64,000 bases of DNA from NCBI RefSeq assembly GCF_021018745.1, contig NZ_CP063845.1, positions 4,030,001 through 4,094,000 of the forward strand, given 5' to 3'. The translations under genes and the position numbers were made by a program. This document shows positions 55,468 through 63,420 of the stretch, piece by piece (position 1 is the first letter of the stretch; each line of letters starts with the position of its first letter). The stretch is from Gloeobacter morelensis MG652769. GTDB lineage: Bacteria > Cyanobacteriota > Cyanobacteriia > Gloeobacterales > Gloeobacteraceae. The notes below the pieces were generated by a model. That model did not search any database and had not been told where the DNA came from. It saw nothing but the letters and a program-made list of their open reading frames with translations.

Positions 55468-56769
55468 TCAGCCATCGGGCGCTTCGAGGCCAATGGTCCT
55501 TTGCAGCTGTTCGCTGAGCACCGCCGCCGCCCGGCGGTACTGCTCGTCGGCCTCGCCGCCCCACTGCCCGGAGGCGGTGAGCTTCTGGCGCACCCCCTCC
55601 GGGATGCCCACCAGGACATCCGGGGAGATCCCTTTTTTATGGATTTCCCGGCCGGCGGGGGTCCGGTAGCGGGCGATGGTGACGTTGAGACCCGAGCCGT
55701 CCGACAGGCCGTTGATCTGCTGAATCACCCCTTTGCCAAAAGTTGGCATGCCCACCAGGGTGGCGCGGCGGTAATCTTGCAGCGCACCGGCGACGATTTC
55801 GCTGGCGGAGGCGGAGCCGCGGTCCACCAACACCACCAGCGGCAGGTCGGTGCGGGCGCGGCCGGTGGCGCGGATCGTCTCGCGCCTACCGGTGCGATCG
55901 ACCGCCGAAACGATTGCGCCTTCGGCCAGCAACAGACTGGTGACCTCGGCGGCGGCATCCACCCGGCCACCGGGGTTGTTGCGCAGATCCAAGATCCATC
56001 CCCGGGCACCCTCGCCCCCGAGGGCGTCGAGGGCGGCGCGCACTTCCTGGCCGGCCTTGGCGTTGAATTGCTGCAACTGGATGTAGCCCAGCTTGAAACC
56101 GCCCTCCTGCTGCAGCCGGGCCTTGACCACCGGCAATTCGAGGGCGGCGCGCGTCAGAGTGACGGTAAACGGCTCGCCACCCCCGCGCCGCAGCGTCAGG
56201 GTGAGCGCGGTGCCCTTTTTGCCGCGGATGCTCTGGGTGAGCGCGTCGAAGCCCCGCCCCGCCACCGGCTGATGATCAATCGCGACGATCTGGTCTTTGA
56301 CTTGGAGTCCTGCCCGGGCTGCGGGACCGTCCGGAAAAATGCGCACGATCACCGGCACCCCACTGTCCTCGACGGTACCAAGGTTCATCCCCACCCCGAT
56401 CCACTCACCGCTGGTCTGCTCCAGCTGGTTTTGATACTCGCGGGGGGTCAAAAAGCGGGTGTAGGGATCGCCGAGCTTTTTGAGCGCCGTGCGGATGGCC
56501 CGATAGGCATCATCTTTGGAGGCGTACTCGCGCCCCAACAGTTCGCTGCGCACCTGCGGCCAGTCGAGCCGATTGAAGCCCGGGTCATAAAATTCGCGCC
56601 CGACCGTCTGCCAGACTTCATCTACCAGAGCTTTAGGCGAATCCGCCAGGCGCAACGTAACAGGTGTCTCGGCGGCAGCCTGTTGGGCAAGGCTAGCCGG
56701 CATACCCGGTCCCCAGAGCACCCCCAGCCAGATCAAAAGCGGTAGCGCCCGGTGAAGCCGCTGCGCCAT
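55468..56769 (-). CDS. S41-family C-terminal processing protease (CtpA-like)
   Basis: This 433-aa periplasmic or lumenal protease has a signal peptide (LPLLIWLGVLWGPGMPASLA), a PDZ domain (about residues 95-180; GVGMNLGTVEDSGVPVIV, GLQVKDQIVAIDHQPV), and the S41 core with the catalytic Ser in DRGSASASEIVAGAL and Lys in TFGKGVIQQ. In cyanobacteria such proteases mature the D1 protein of photosystem II or trim other secreted proteins. ATG 56769 has GGGAGG seven bases upstream. Confidence 0.93.
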   Translation of the reverse strand: MAQRLHRALPLLIWLGVLWGPGMPASLAQQAAAETPVTLRLADSPKALVDEVWQTVGREFYDPGFNRLDWPQVRSELLGREYASKDDAYRAIRTALKKLGDPYTRFLTPREYQNQLEQTSGEWIGVGMNLGTVEDSGVPVIVRIFPDGPAARAGLQVKDQIVAIDHQPVAGRGFDALTQSIRGKKGTALTLTLRRGGGEPFTVTLTRAALELPVVKARLQQEGGFKLGYIQLQQFNAKAGQEVRAALDALGGEGARGWILDLRNNPGGRVDAAAEVTSLLLAEGAIVSAVDRTGRRETIRATGRARTDLPLVVLVDRGSASASEIVAGALQDYRRATLVGMPTFGKGVIQQINGLSDGSGLNVTIARYRTPAGREIHKKGISPDVLVGIPEGVRQKLTASGQWGGEADEQYRRAAAVLSEQLQRTIGLEAPDG

Positions 56770-56844
56770 GGTTTTTCCTCCCGTCTTCAAGACCGACAAC
56801 CTGTGCGAGTCGCTGCCGGCCCGGTTGTAAACGCGACGCAGTTA

Positions 56845-57858
56845 TTATCGCCCGACCCGTTCGCGCGCTTTGAGATAGACCGAGCGGATCGCCGCCACGA
56901 CCGCCTCGGGCCGCTCCAGCGAAACATAGTTGCCGCAGTCGGTTAGAACGCTCTGGTGGCTCTCGCTGGAGAGAGCCACCAGTTCTGCCTGCAGCGCCAA
57001 CCAGATGCGCCGGCTCGCTTCGATCGGAAAATCGTGGCGGTACTCGGCCGGATCGAGGTGATTGGCGGCAGTGAGCACCGCGAGGGGTAGATCCCCCAGG
57101 GAGCCCGCCGCCCGCACTTGCTCGGCACTCTCCTCAAAATGCCGGTACTCACTGTAGAGGGTGCTGCAGTAGAGCGAGCGGAAAATCCCCGCCCGGGCGG
57201 CACCTCGGTGCTCCGCAGGCAGCTTTTCGATCGTCCCTAGCCTGGGCAGAATTTCCCACCACCCGGCAAAACGGATGAGCCCGACCGGGGCGAGTAGCCG
57301 CAGCCAGCTCAACCAGTGCAAATTGCGCTCACCTACGGTGCGCAACTGCGGCAGGATACGGCTATTTTCATTCTCGTGGCTGGCGTCTACCAGCACGACC
57401 CCGGCCACCTCCCGTGGATACAGATGGGCGAACATGCGCACGTGCAGTCCTCCGAGAGAGCGGCCTACCAGGATATAGGGCCCGGCGAGCCCCGCCTTTT
57501 CAAGCAAAGCGTGCAGCTCCTCGGCCACCTGGCGGCTGGTCGGGTTTTTAAGACCGACATCGCTCCAGCCATAACCGGCCCGGTCATAACTGACGGTGCG
57601 GGTGAATTTTCCCACCTCCGCCTGTACCCGGCACCACTCCAGCGACCAGGCACCACCGCCCGCCTCCAAAATCACCGTCGGTCCGCCCGTGCCCACTTCG
57701 AGCAAATGCAGCCGGTGGCCTCCCACGTCCACCAGCCGACCCGGCGGCGGCCATTTGCGGCGATCGGCGATCGAAGCGACGGCCTGGTAGATAGCCCCAA
57801 CATCGATCGCCACAAAAATGAACAGGGCCAGATTGCCCAGCGCTTCGACAAACCCCAT
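56845..57858 (-). CDS. Alpha/beta hydrolase with N-terminal membrane segment
   Basis: This 337-aa enzyme has a hydrophobic N-terminus (FVEALGNLALFIFVAIDVG), the oxyanion-hole region VILEAGGGAWSLEW, the nucleophile elbow GRSLGGLHVRMFAH and the acid region VVLVDASHENEN. A late His would be expected near SSESHQSVLTD. The substrate is unknown. A perfect 12-bp stem with a six-base loop (56953-56982) lies within the coding sequence. The start ATG at 57858 has only a weak ribosome site. Confidence 0.87.
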   Translation of the reverse strand: MGFVEALGNLALFIFVAIDVGAIYQAVASIADRRKWPPPGRLVDVGGHRLHLLEVGTGGPTVILEAGGGAWSLEWCRVQAEVGKFTRTVSYDRAGYGWSDVGLKNPTSRQVAEELHALLEKAGLAGPYILVGRSLGGLHVRMFAHLYPREVAGVVLVDASHENENSRILPQLRTVGERNLHWLSWLRLLAPVGLIRFAGWWEILPRLGTIEKLPAEHRGAARAGIFRSLYCSTLYSEYRHFEESAEQVRAAGSLGDLPLAVLTAANHLDPAEYRHDFPIEASRRIWLALQAELVALSSESHQSVLTDCGNYVSLERPEAVVAAIRSVYLKARERVGR

Positions 57859-57973
57859 CGACTACATCGGCGGCAAGGTGCTGCTGCTGATCGTAGAAGG
57901 CTTTTGCGTCCGTGACCAGGAACTGGTGCACCCGGGCGCCGGACTGTACCCTGGAATCAGGAAGTGATGCACG

Positions 57974-58651
57974 ATGAGCCACCGGCCTTTTTTCAACCGC
58001 CGCGACGCGGGCCGGCAACTGGCGACACACCTGTGGGACTACCGCGAAGTGCCTGGCCTGCTCGTCCTTGGGCTGGCGCGCGGTGGCGTACCAGTTGCCT
58101 ATGAGGTGGCCGCCGCCCTGCGGGCCGACCTCGACGTGCTCGTCGTGCGCAAACTCGGCGTGCCGGGCCAGGAAGAACTGGCTATGGGGGCGGTCGCTGC
58201 TGGCGGAGTGCGGGTGCTCAACGAGCCTATCGTCCGCTCCTGCGGCGTCAGCGAAGCGCAAATCGCCGCGGTGGTTGCAGTCGAGGAGCGCGAACTGCAA
58301 AGGCGCGAGGTGCTCTACCGCGGCGAGCGCCCTCGCACTGCTGTCGGCCGTCGGCCGGTGATCCTCATCGATGACGGTTTGGCCACGGGCGCCACGATGC
58401 GCGCCGCCGTCGAGTCGGTGCGCACCCAACAACCCGCCCGGTTGATTGTCGCGGTACCCGTGGCTGCTCCCTCCGCCCTGATTGCCCTACAACCCCTGGT
58501 CGACAGACTGATCTGCTCCCTTGCACCGGGAAACTTTACTTCGGTCGGAGTCTGGTACGCAGATTTTTCGCAGACCTCCGACAGCGAGGTGCAGCAACTG
58601 CTCGCCAACGCTGTCCAATACCCCTCAAATGCCTCGGGACCGCCCCGGTAA
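57974..58651 (+). CDS. Phosphoribosyltransferase-like protein
   Basis: This 225-aa protein has the PRPP-binding signature VILIDDGLATGATMRAAV and the N-terminal LGLARGGVPVAYEVA loop. It matches the subfamily of predicted phosphoribosyltransferases often found near or fused to dienelactone/alpha-beta hydrolases. Here an alpha/beta hydrolase gene lies just upstream, in divergent orientation. Substrate and pathway are unknown. Confidence 0.87.
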   Translation: MSHRPFFNRRDAGRQLATHLWDYREVPGLLVLGLARGGVPVAYEVAAALRADLDVLVVRKLGVPGQEELAMGAVAAGGVRVLNEPIVRSCGVSEAQIAAVVAVEERELQRREVLYRGERPRTAVGRRPVILIDDGLATGATMRAAVESVRTQQPARLIVAVPVAAPSALIALQPLVDRLICSLAPGNFTSVGVWYADFSQTSDSEVQQLLANAVQYPSNASGPPR

Positions 58652-58837
58652 GCTGCACGAATACGTAGATCTACTTCACTAATATGGGGGGGGCTGACCG
58701 ATAAGCGTGCACCTGCTTCTTCGAGCCGCAAAAGAGAAGGTTCAAAAGATCGTTCTTTTCACGCAATTTCTTTGAGACTATCAGCAGATATTCTTATCAA
58801 TGAGGTGTACATGTCCTCTGCTGTCTTAGGAGGTAGT

Positions 58838-58870
58838 ATGCGGAGCAGGTTTTTCCGTTTGCCGTTTTAA
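58838..58870 (+). CDS. Possible 10-aa leader ORF with a strong Shine-Dalgarno
   Basis: An ATG at 58838 preceded three bases earlier by AGGAGGT, close to a perfect ribosome site, opens the peptide MRSRFFRLPF followed by TAA. It lies upstream of the dioxygenase gene. Such a strong site on so short a frame suggests a leader peptide with a regulatory role. The rest of 58652-58837 shows no gene. Confidence 0.35.
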   Translation: MRSRFFRLPF

Positions 58871-58879
58871 GGAAAGCAG

Positions 58880-58951
58880 ATGACCTGCAGGTGCATCCTG
58901 ACAACGCTTTATGAACACTCAGACTTGGATGTCGTATTGCCATGGCACTGA
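58880..58951 (+). CDS. Possible 23-aa leader ORF overlapping the dioxygenase start
   Basis: ATG 58880, with AAGGA six bases upstream, opens a 23-residue frame (MTCRCILTTL...) that ends at 58949-58951 inside the first codons of the dioxygenase gene. The overlap could couple translation, since the dioxygenase ATG has no ribosome site of its own. Confidence 0.3.
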   Translation: MTCRCILTTLYEHSDLDVVLPWH

Positions 58952-59844
58952 TAAGACGCACCCGCGACCTGATTATACGAGAAATTAATACTTTACCGTC
59001 AGCTCGTCTATCCTCTCAGTTCGCCCAGGCCCTGGCAGTGGAGATCCACCGCCAGGAACTGCCGCAATTGTCTGAAAGGCAGCGCGACTGCGTCTACGCC
59101 CTGGAGCGCGAAGGTGTCTATGTGACCCACCTTGAGGACCTTGCACTTGCTTCGACAGCAGCCATGCTGCAAGCCGCCCGGCGATGGATTCCCACCCTGA
59201 ACGACACCCAGCCCGAGATCACCGCCAAGCAAGATCTCAAGCTTGACGACGCAGCGATCTTGCATTCACCGGTGCTCTATCGGTGGGGCCTGGAGGAATC
59301 TTTGCTCAATATTGTCGAAACTTATCTTGGCTTGCCTGCGCGGTATATGGGAACGGCCTTCAGGCGCTCGACCCTGCACAGCACCCAGGTCAAAACGCGC
59401 GACTGGCATACCGACCACGAGGATCTGCGCATGGTCAAAGTGATCGTCTACTTGAGCGACGTGGACGCCCACTCCGGCCCTTTTCAGTACATCTCCAAAC
59501 GCCTGAGCGCCTACCTGCGCGATAAACTCAGCTATCGACACGGCAGGATCCCCCTCAAGACTGTGGCGTCCCTTGTGCCTGAAAGCTGCTGGCAGACCTG
59601 TCTGGGCCGCGCCGGCACCGTGGTTCTCGCCGACACGGCAACCATCTTTCACCGTGGGAAGATGCCAACCCAACGCGAGCGCCTGGCGCTTTTTTATACC
59701 TACACCTCTTGCCAGCCACTCAATTCCCATATCTGCAACGGCAGCTTCAAACCGTGGGAGCTTGAATATTTGACAGCGTCCCTCAGCCACCGACAGCAGC
59801 AGTGCTCGCTGCGGCGCTTCACCTTGCCGGAGTTGGTGGGCTGA
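58942..59844 (+). CDS. Phytanoyl-CoA-dioxygenase-like Fe(II)/2-oxoglutarate enzyme
   Basis: This 300-aa protein has the facial-triad pattern of PhyH-like non-haem iron oxygenases: H156 and D158 in DWHTDHED, H237 in TIFHRGK, and R247 in RERLALFYTY as the 2-oxoglutarate-binding Arg. The substrate is unknown. ATG 58942 has no Shine-Dalgarno and is probably coupled to the short upstream ORFs. The gene ends seven bases before the convergent MnmD-like gene. Confidence 0.8.
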   Translation: MALIRRTRDLIIREINTLPSARLSSQFAQALAVEIHRQELPQLSERQRDCVYALEREGVYVTHLEDLALASTAAMLQAARRWIPTLNDTQPEITAKQDLKLDDAAILHSPVLYRWGLEESLLNIVETYLGLPARYMGTAFRRSTLHSTQVKTRDWHTDHEDLRMVKVIVYLSDVDAHSGPFQYISKRLSAYLRDKLSYRHGRIPLKTVASLVPESCWQTCLGRAGTVVLADTATIFHRGKMPTQRERLALFYTYTSCQPLNSHICNGSFKPWELEYLTASLSHRQQQCSLRRFTLPELVG

Positions 59845-59851
59845 GGGTCGG

Positions 59852-60754
59852 CTACCGGTCGGCCCACCGTTTTTTCCAGTGCGAACTCGGCTCGAGGTTA
59901 CTGCCCTGCTGCTCCTCGCGCCGCCGCCGGTACAGAGTCGAGGCATCGTCTGTGAGGGTGGGATCGCGGTAGGGAATCGCGGCGCGTGTTTGGAGGTGTT
60001 CGAGTTCTTGAGCGGCTAGCGGCGGTAGCCCCCCGTGCCAGTTGGCGATCGTCCCTGGGCTGCGGCGGCCCACCGGTGGCGTCGAACCGACCGCAAGCCC
60101 CGCCAGGAGCAATGCCTTGCGCACCGCCGCGCCGCAGGCGTAGGTCACCAGCGTTCCGTCCGCCTGCAGTTTCTGGGAAAGCAGGCTCAAAAATTCCACT
60201 GTCCAAAGCAGCGGATCGTGTTCCGGGGCAAATGGATCTAAGTAGATGCCGTCCGCCCAGGCGGACGGCACGGCCTGGAGGGTACGACGGGCGTCACCCT
60301 CCAGGACTTGGGCCTGCAATTGCTCGGTTTGCACGGTTCCTTGGACCGCCAGCCTCCCCAGGAGCGGCTCGGCAAGCGGCCACAGGGCCAACCCTCCCAG
60401 GGCGTGGGCGGTGCGGGCGATGCCGAAATCGAGATCGAGGGCCACCAGCTCGACGCGGGCTGTGGGGCGGACCCGCCACAAGGTATCGAGCAGCGCGGCG
60501 CTGTTGTAGCCGAGGCCGTAGCAGACATCGAGCACCCGTATGGGTTCGGGTCGGTGCAACAGGCCGCTGGGGCGGACGAACTTGCCCAGCGCTTCGCGGC
60601 ACGCTCCTGTGCGGCTGTGAAACGCCCGCCCAGTTCTCGTACAGGCGAAGGTGAACGAGCCGTCCGCCGTCGGTTCAACCGACCAATTGCTTTCCATACC
60701 CACTCGCGGGTGCAGGTGTGCTGCTTGGCGCGGACCAGTTTCGGGTGACAGCAT
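59852..60754 (-). CDS. MnmD-like tRNA methyltransferase (Methyltransf_30/DUF752)
   Basis: This 300-aa protein has the MnmC/MnmD methyltransferase pattern: PTADGSFTFACTRTG, FHSRTGACREAL, VLDVCYGLGYNSAALL, EGDARRTLQ and the YLDPFAPEHDPLLWT motif seen in MnmC N-terminal domains. MnmD completes the mnm5s2U modification at the wobble base of some tRNAs. There is no FAD-oxidase half, so it is the stand-alone type. An ATG at 60697 is a plausible alternative start, since the conserved region begins there. A perfect 10-bp hairpin (60248-60269) lies in the coding sequence. Confidence 0.85.
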   Translation of the reverse strand: MLSPETGPRQAAHLHPRVGMESNWSVEPTADGSFTFACTRTGRAFHSRTGACREALGKFVRPSGLLHRPEPIRVLDVCYGLGYNSAALLDTLWRVRPTARVELVALDLDFGIARTAHALGGLALWPLAEPLLGRLAVQGTVQTEQLQAQVLEGDARRTLQAVPSAWADGIYLDPFAPEHDPLLWTVEFLSLLSQKLQADGTLVTYACGAAVRKALLLAGLAVGSTPPVGRRSPGTIANWHGGLPPLAAQELEHLQTRAAIPYRDPTLTDDASTLYRRRREEQQGSNLEPSSHWKKRWADR

Positions 60755-60810
60755 CAGTGCAAACTGCCCTTTCCCAACACTCGTATTTGCGCCCAGACCC
60801 AGCGCTGCTG

Positions 60811-61326
60811 CTAGCTGCTGCCGCTACCGCCAGCAAAGAACTCCAACCGGCCAAAGCCTAGAAAGTAGGTAAACGGGTTGGTGCCGGCGGGTTGGGCGTT
60901 GATTTCAAACAAGTACGTGCCGCCGCCGCGAGGGTTGCGCATCGTCGAAAGTTCGATGGTAACCGCCTGACCCGGGCTCACCGGCTTCTGCAGGTTCAAT
61001 CGCAGGCGCCGGCCGCTCAGGCTCTCGACTTGCAGCGGTACCGAAGTGCCCCCGCTCAACACCCGGATCTGATTTGGGTCAGGAATGCGCACGCGCCGGG
61101 GAATGCCCACGACCAGACCACCGAGGGGTTCGCCGCTGTCGGAGGGGACAGTGACGTCGAACGTATAGGTCGCGGTGTTGTACGAGGCGCTGACGTTGGT
61201 CGTCATGGCGCGGGTGAGCTTGGGCACGACGCTGAAGAAAGTCTCACCGTTGGCGACGATGGCGCTCAACGGAGCGGCGGACAACAGCAGTAGGGCGCAC
61301 GTACTCAAGGCCAAAGACAGTTTCAT
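60811..61326 (-). CDS. DUF2808-family secreted protein
   Basis: This 171-aa protein has a signal peptide (LALSTCALLLLSAAPLSA) and the DUF2808 pattern TYTFDVTVPSDSGEPLGGLVVG, PRRVRIPDPNQIRVLSGG, NPRGGGTYLFEINAQPAG and YFLGFGRLEFF. The family is cyanobacterial, about 150-200 aa, secreted and of unknown function. ATG 61326 has GGGAG eight bases upstream; the frame extends to 61353 but lacks a signal there. Confidence 0.88.
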   Translation of the reverse strand: MKLSLALSTCALLLLSAAPLSAIVANGETFFSVVPKLTRAMTTNVSASYNTATYTFDVTVPSDSGEPLGGLVVGIPRRVRIPDPNQIRVLSGGTSVPLQVESLSGRRLRLNLQKPVSPGQAVTIELSTMRNPRGGGTYLFEINAQPAGTNPFTYFLGFGRLEFFAGGSGSS

Positions 61327-61522
61327 GCAGAAAGCTCCCTGGATCCAGCACACTTACTCGTATATCCAAAGCTCGCCGCTGTCCATCCCTGCGCATGATT
61401 TGTAACACGAGATACAATGCTCCAACAGCCAGGATCCAGCTGGAGAAAGGATCCTGGCCAGGTGTCCATCCCGCGGGCAGTCTGCACAGTGCATAAACAA
61501 GCATCTATGCCAAAAAGATTAT

Positions 61523-61999
61523 CTATAGATAGGCAATCAGGCGACCGCAGACGAGGACCGCACCCCACAGCAGCAAAGAGAGGACGGCCATCGAGCGTGC
61601 CGCCGAAGGCACCTTGGTCCACTGCTCGACGGTGCGCAAGGGTCCTGCGTGCAGGAGTGCCGCGTTGGCCCCGGCCAGAGCAATCAAGGCAAGCTTGACT
61701 CGAAAGGCCGGATTGGCGGCGAGGGTTGTGGCATCGGTGACAAACAGCATCAAACCGGACAGGACTGCGGCGACAAAGCTTCTGTGCACCACCGGCAGCA
61801 GGAAACGGGCGAGGGGAGCCACCGGCAGCGCCCGGGCCAGCCCCACCAGCCGCAGATCAAAAAGGGCGACAGCGCCCACTGCCAGCACAAAAGCAGCGAT
61901 GTGGACGATCTCCACCGCCGGGTAGAGCCACACCCCCTGGCGCAGGGCGACGGCCGGGGCGGTCTGCTCCAGTTGCCGCAGCCAGGTTTCCGGAGGCAT
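61523..61999 (-). CDS. Four-helix membrane protein (DUF6644-like)
   Basis: This 158-aa protein has four hydrophobic segments (about residues 25-48, 68-90, 100-116, 135-156), a conserved EIVHIAAFVLAVGAVALFDLRLVG segment with His, and basic loops. It resembles DUF6644/DUF2214 proteins, which sit in the inner membrane and have unknown function. Its start overlaps the stop of the upstream DUF6152-like gene by one base (TGATG), so they are translationally coupled. Confidence 0.8.
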   Translation of the reverse strand: MPPETWLRQLEQTAPAVALRQGVWLYPAVEIVHIAAFVLAVGAVALFDLRLVGLARALPVAPLARFLLPVVHRSFVAAVLSGLMLFVTDATTLAANPAFRVKLALIALAGANAALLHAGPLRTVEQWTKVPSAARSMAVLSLLLWGAVLVCGRLIAYL

Positions 62000-62355
62000 C
62001 AGCGCAACTCGATGGTTTTCTCACCTACGACAATCCGCTCGGCGCGCAGTTCGTCCGGTTCGCTCCGGTGCGCGTAGCCTTCGACACGCACGCCCATGCC
62101 CGGCTGCAGATCCGCCTTCGGCAGTCCCCGGTTTTCCATGCGGGCGGGCGGAGCGAGGACCGCGAGCCAGACTTTTTCGGCGGTCTGCAGTTGGATGGTC
62201 ACGTGGGGCGATTCGTAGCGCACCGACTGCACCTTACCGCTGACATTGAGCGTCTCGGCACTGTTGTAGTTGCTCCAGCCGTGGTGGGCAAATGCGCCCG
62301 GCGCTCCGGCCAGGGCCGTCAGGGCCGCTAAGATCACAACCGTTCGCCTGGTCAT
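61999..62355 (-). CDS. DUF6152-like small secreted protein
   Basis: This 118-aa protein has a signal peptide (VVILAALTALAGAPGAFA) followed by HHGWSNYNSAETLNVSGKV, YESPHVTIQL, a PPARMENRGL loop and GMGVRVEGYAHRS. This is the pattern of DUF6152 proteins, small periplasmic OB-fold-like proteins often paired with a membrane partner of the DUF6644 type, as here. The His pair right after the cleavage site suggests metal binding, but nothing proves it. Confidence 0.82.
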   Translation of the reverse strand: MTRRTVVILAALTALAGAPGAFAHHGWSNYNSAETLNVSGKVQSVRYESPHVTIQLQTAEKVWLAVLAPPARMENRGLPKADLQPGMGVRVEGYAHRSEPDELRAERIVVGEKTIELR

Positions 62356-62462
62356 GGTTTTCTCCTAGGTTGGACCGACACCGTCAATGTGACGGCCCCC
62401 GGTCTGCGGAGGTGCCCGGCGGTGGGCGGTAGGTGGTCTGAGCGTCGTACACTAAGAAGACT

Positions 62463-63371
62463 ATGACTGCGTCCAGCTTTCAGATTGCCCTGCTTAAGGT
62501 GTTGATTGCCGTCGGTTGGTCGGACGGTGTGTTGACCGATGCCGAGCGTCGGCTCATCGGCCGGTGGATGGGCGAATTTTATGCCAGCGAGCAGCAGCGC
62601 AATTACTTGCAGTACTACCTGGAGCAGCCCACCACCCGCCAGCAGGCGGAGGATTTTAGTAAGGGGCTCATCGAGGCGGTCCACAGCGGGCGTGAGCGCG
62701 AGGAAGCGCTTACCAAGCTTCAGCAACTCGCCGCTGCCGACGAGCACCTTGACGAGGCGGAGCGCTTGTTTCTGGGGCGCGTGCGGGATCTTTTCGAGAG
62801 TACCGGCGAGCTGGGTTTATTTGCCAACCGTCTGCGCGGCTTTTTTTCGGCGCGGCCCTTCGCCGGCGGCCGTTCGAGCGACGCGCTTCTGGCGGCGCTG
62901 GAGGCGGAACTGGTGAAACTTTGGCGCGAGCGCGACTACCCGAGCGACCCCTACGTGGCTGCCTTCAAAGCCGGTGAACCGCCCACCCCCGAGCAGCGCT
63001 CACTTTTGTTCGTCGGTGCTCTGGCTGGATGCACCTGGGGGGAACTCAAACGCGAGATGCCTGACCCGCTCCCGTGCATCCGCCGCTGCCTGCGTCTGGG
63101 CGAGCCGCAGACGCGCTTTGTCACCCAGACGCTGGTTGACCCTTACGTGCAAAGCCTCGATCGCTCGCGGCTGGTGCGTGGGGTCGAAAACTACGCCGAG
63201 CGCCCGCTGGCGCTGGGATTGGTGGACATGCTTTTTTGCCTGGCGGCGGCCGACGGGTTCATCAGCGACGCCGAGACAGAAACCATCCGGGGGGTGGCCC
63301 TCGGGCTCAAAGTCACCCACCGCATGTTCATCGGCAGCAAATTGCGCTTCAGCGGCGAACAATCTGGATAG
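62463..63371 (+). CDS. TerB-like protein
   Basis: This 302-aa soluble helical protein has two TerB-like segments: N-terminal GWSDGVLTDAERRLIGRWMG with AADEHLDEAERLFLGRV, and C-terminal CLAAADGFISDAETETIRGVAL. These DG..D..E sites resemble the metal-binding loops of TerB, linked to tellurite resistance and membrane stress. No other ter gene is adjacent. The middle part (about residues 125-220) is not assigned. Confidence 0.75.
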   Translation: MTASSFQIALLKVLIAVGWSDGVLTDAERRLIGRWMGEFYASEQQRNYLQYYLEQPTTRQQAEDFSKGLIEAVHSGREREEALTKLQQLAAADEHLDEAERLFLGRVRDLFESTGELGLFANRLRGFFSARPFAGGRSSDALLAALEAELVKLWRERDYPSDPYVAAFKAGEPPTPEQRSLLFVGALAGCTWGELKREMPDPLPCIRRCLRLGEPQTRFVTQTLVDPYVQSLDRSRLVRGVENYAERPLALGLVDMLFCLAAADGFISDAETETIRGVALGLKVTHRMFIGSKLRFSGEQSG

Positions 63372-63411
63372 GTGTCAGGTACCAGGACGCACTTACTGAC
63401 GCCTGGCACCT
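63370..63411. terminator. Possible bidirectional terminator between convergent genes
   Basis: AGGTGTCAGG at 63370-63379 can pair with CCTGGCACCT at 63402-63411 (one G-T pair) around a 22-base loop. It begins at the TerB-like stop and lies before the convergent PhoD-like gene. GGTACCAGG, part of this element, is also found near 54680. Confidence 0.4.
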
Positions 63412-63420
63412 CAGACCTTG

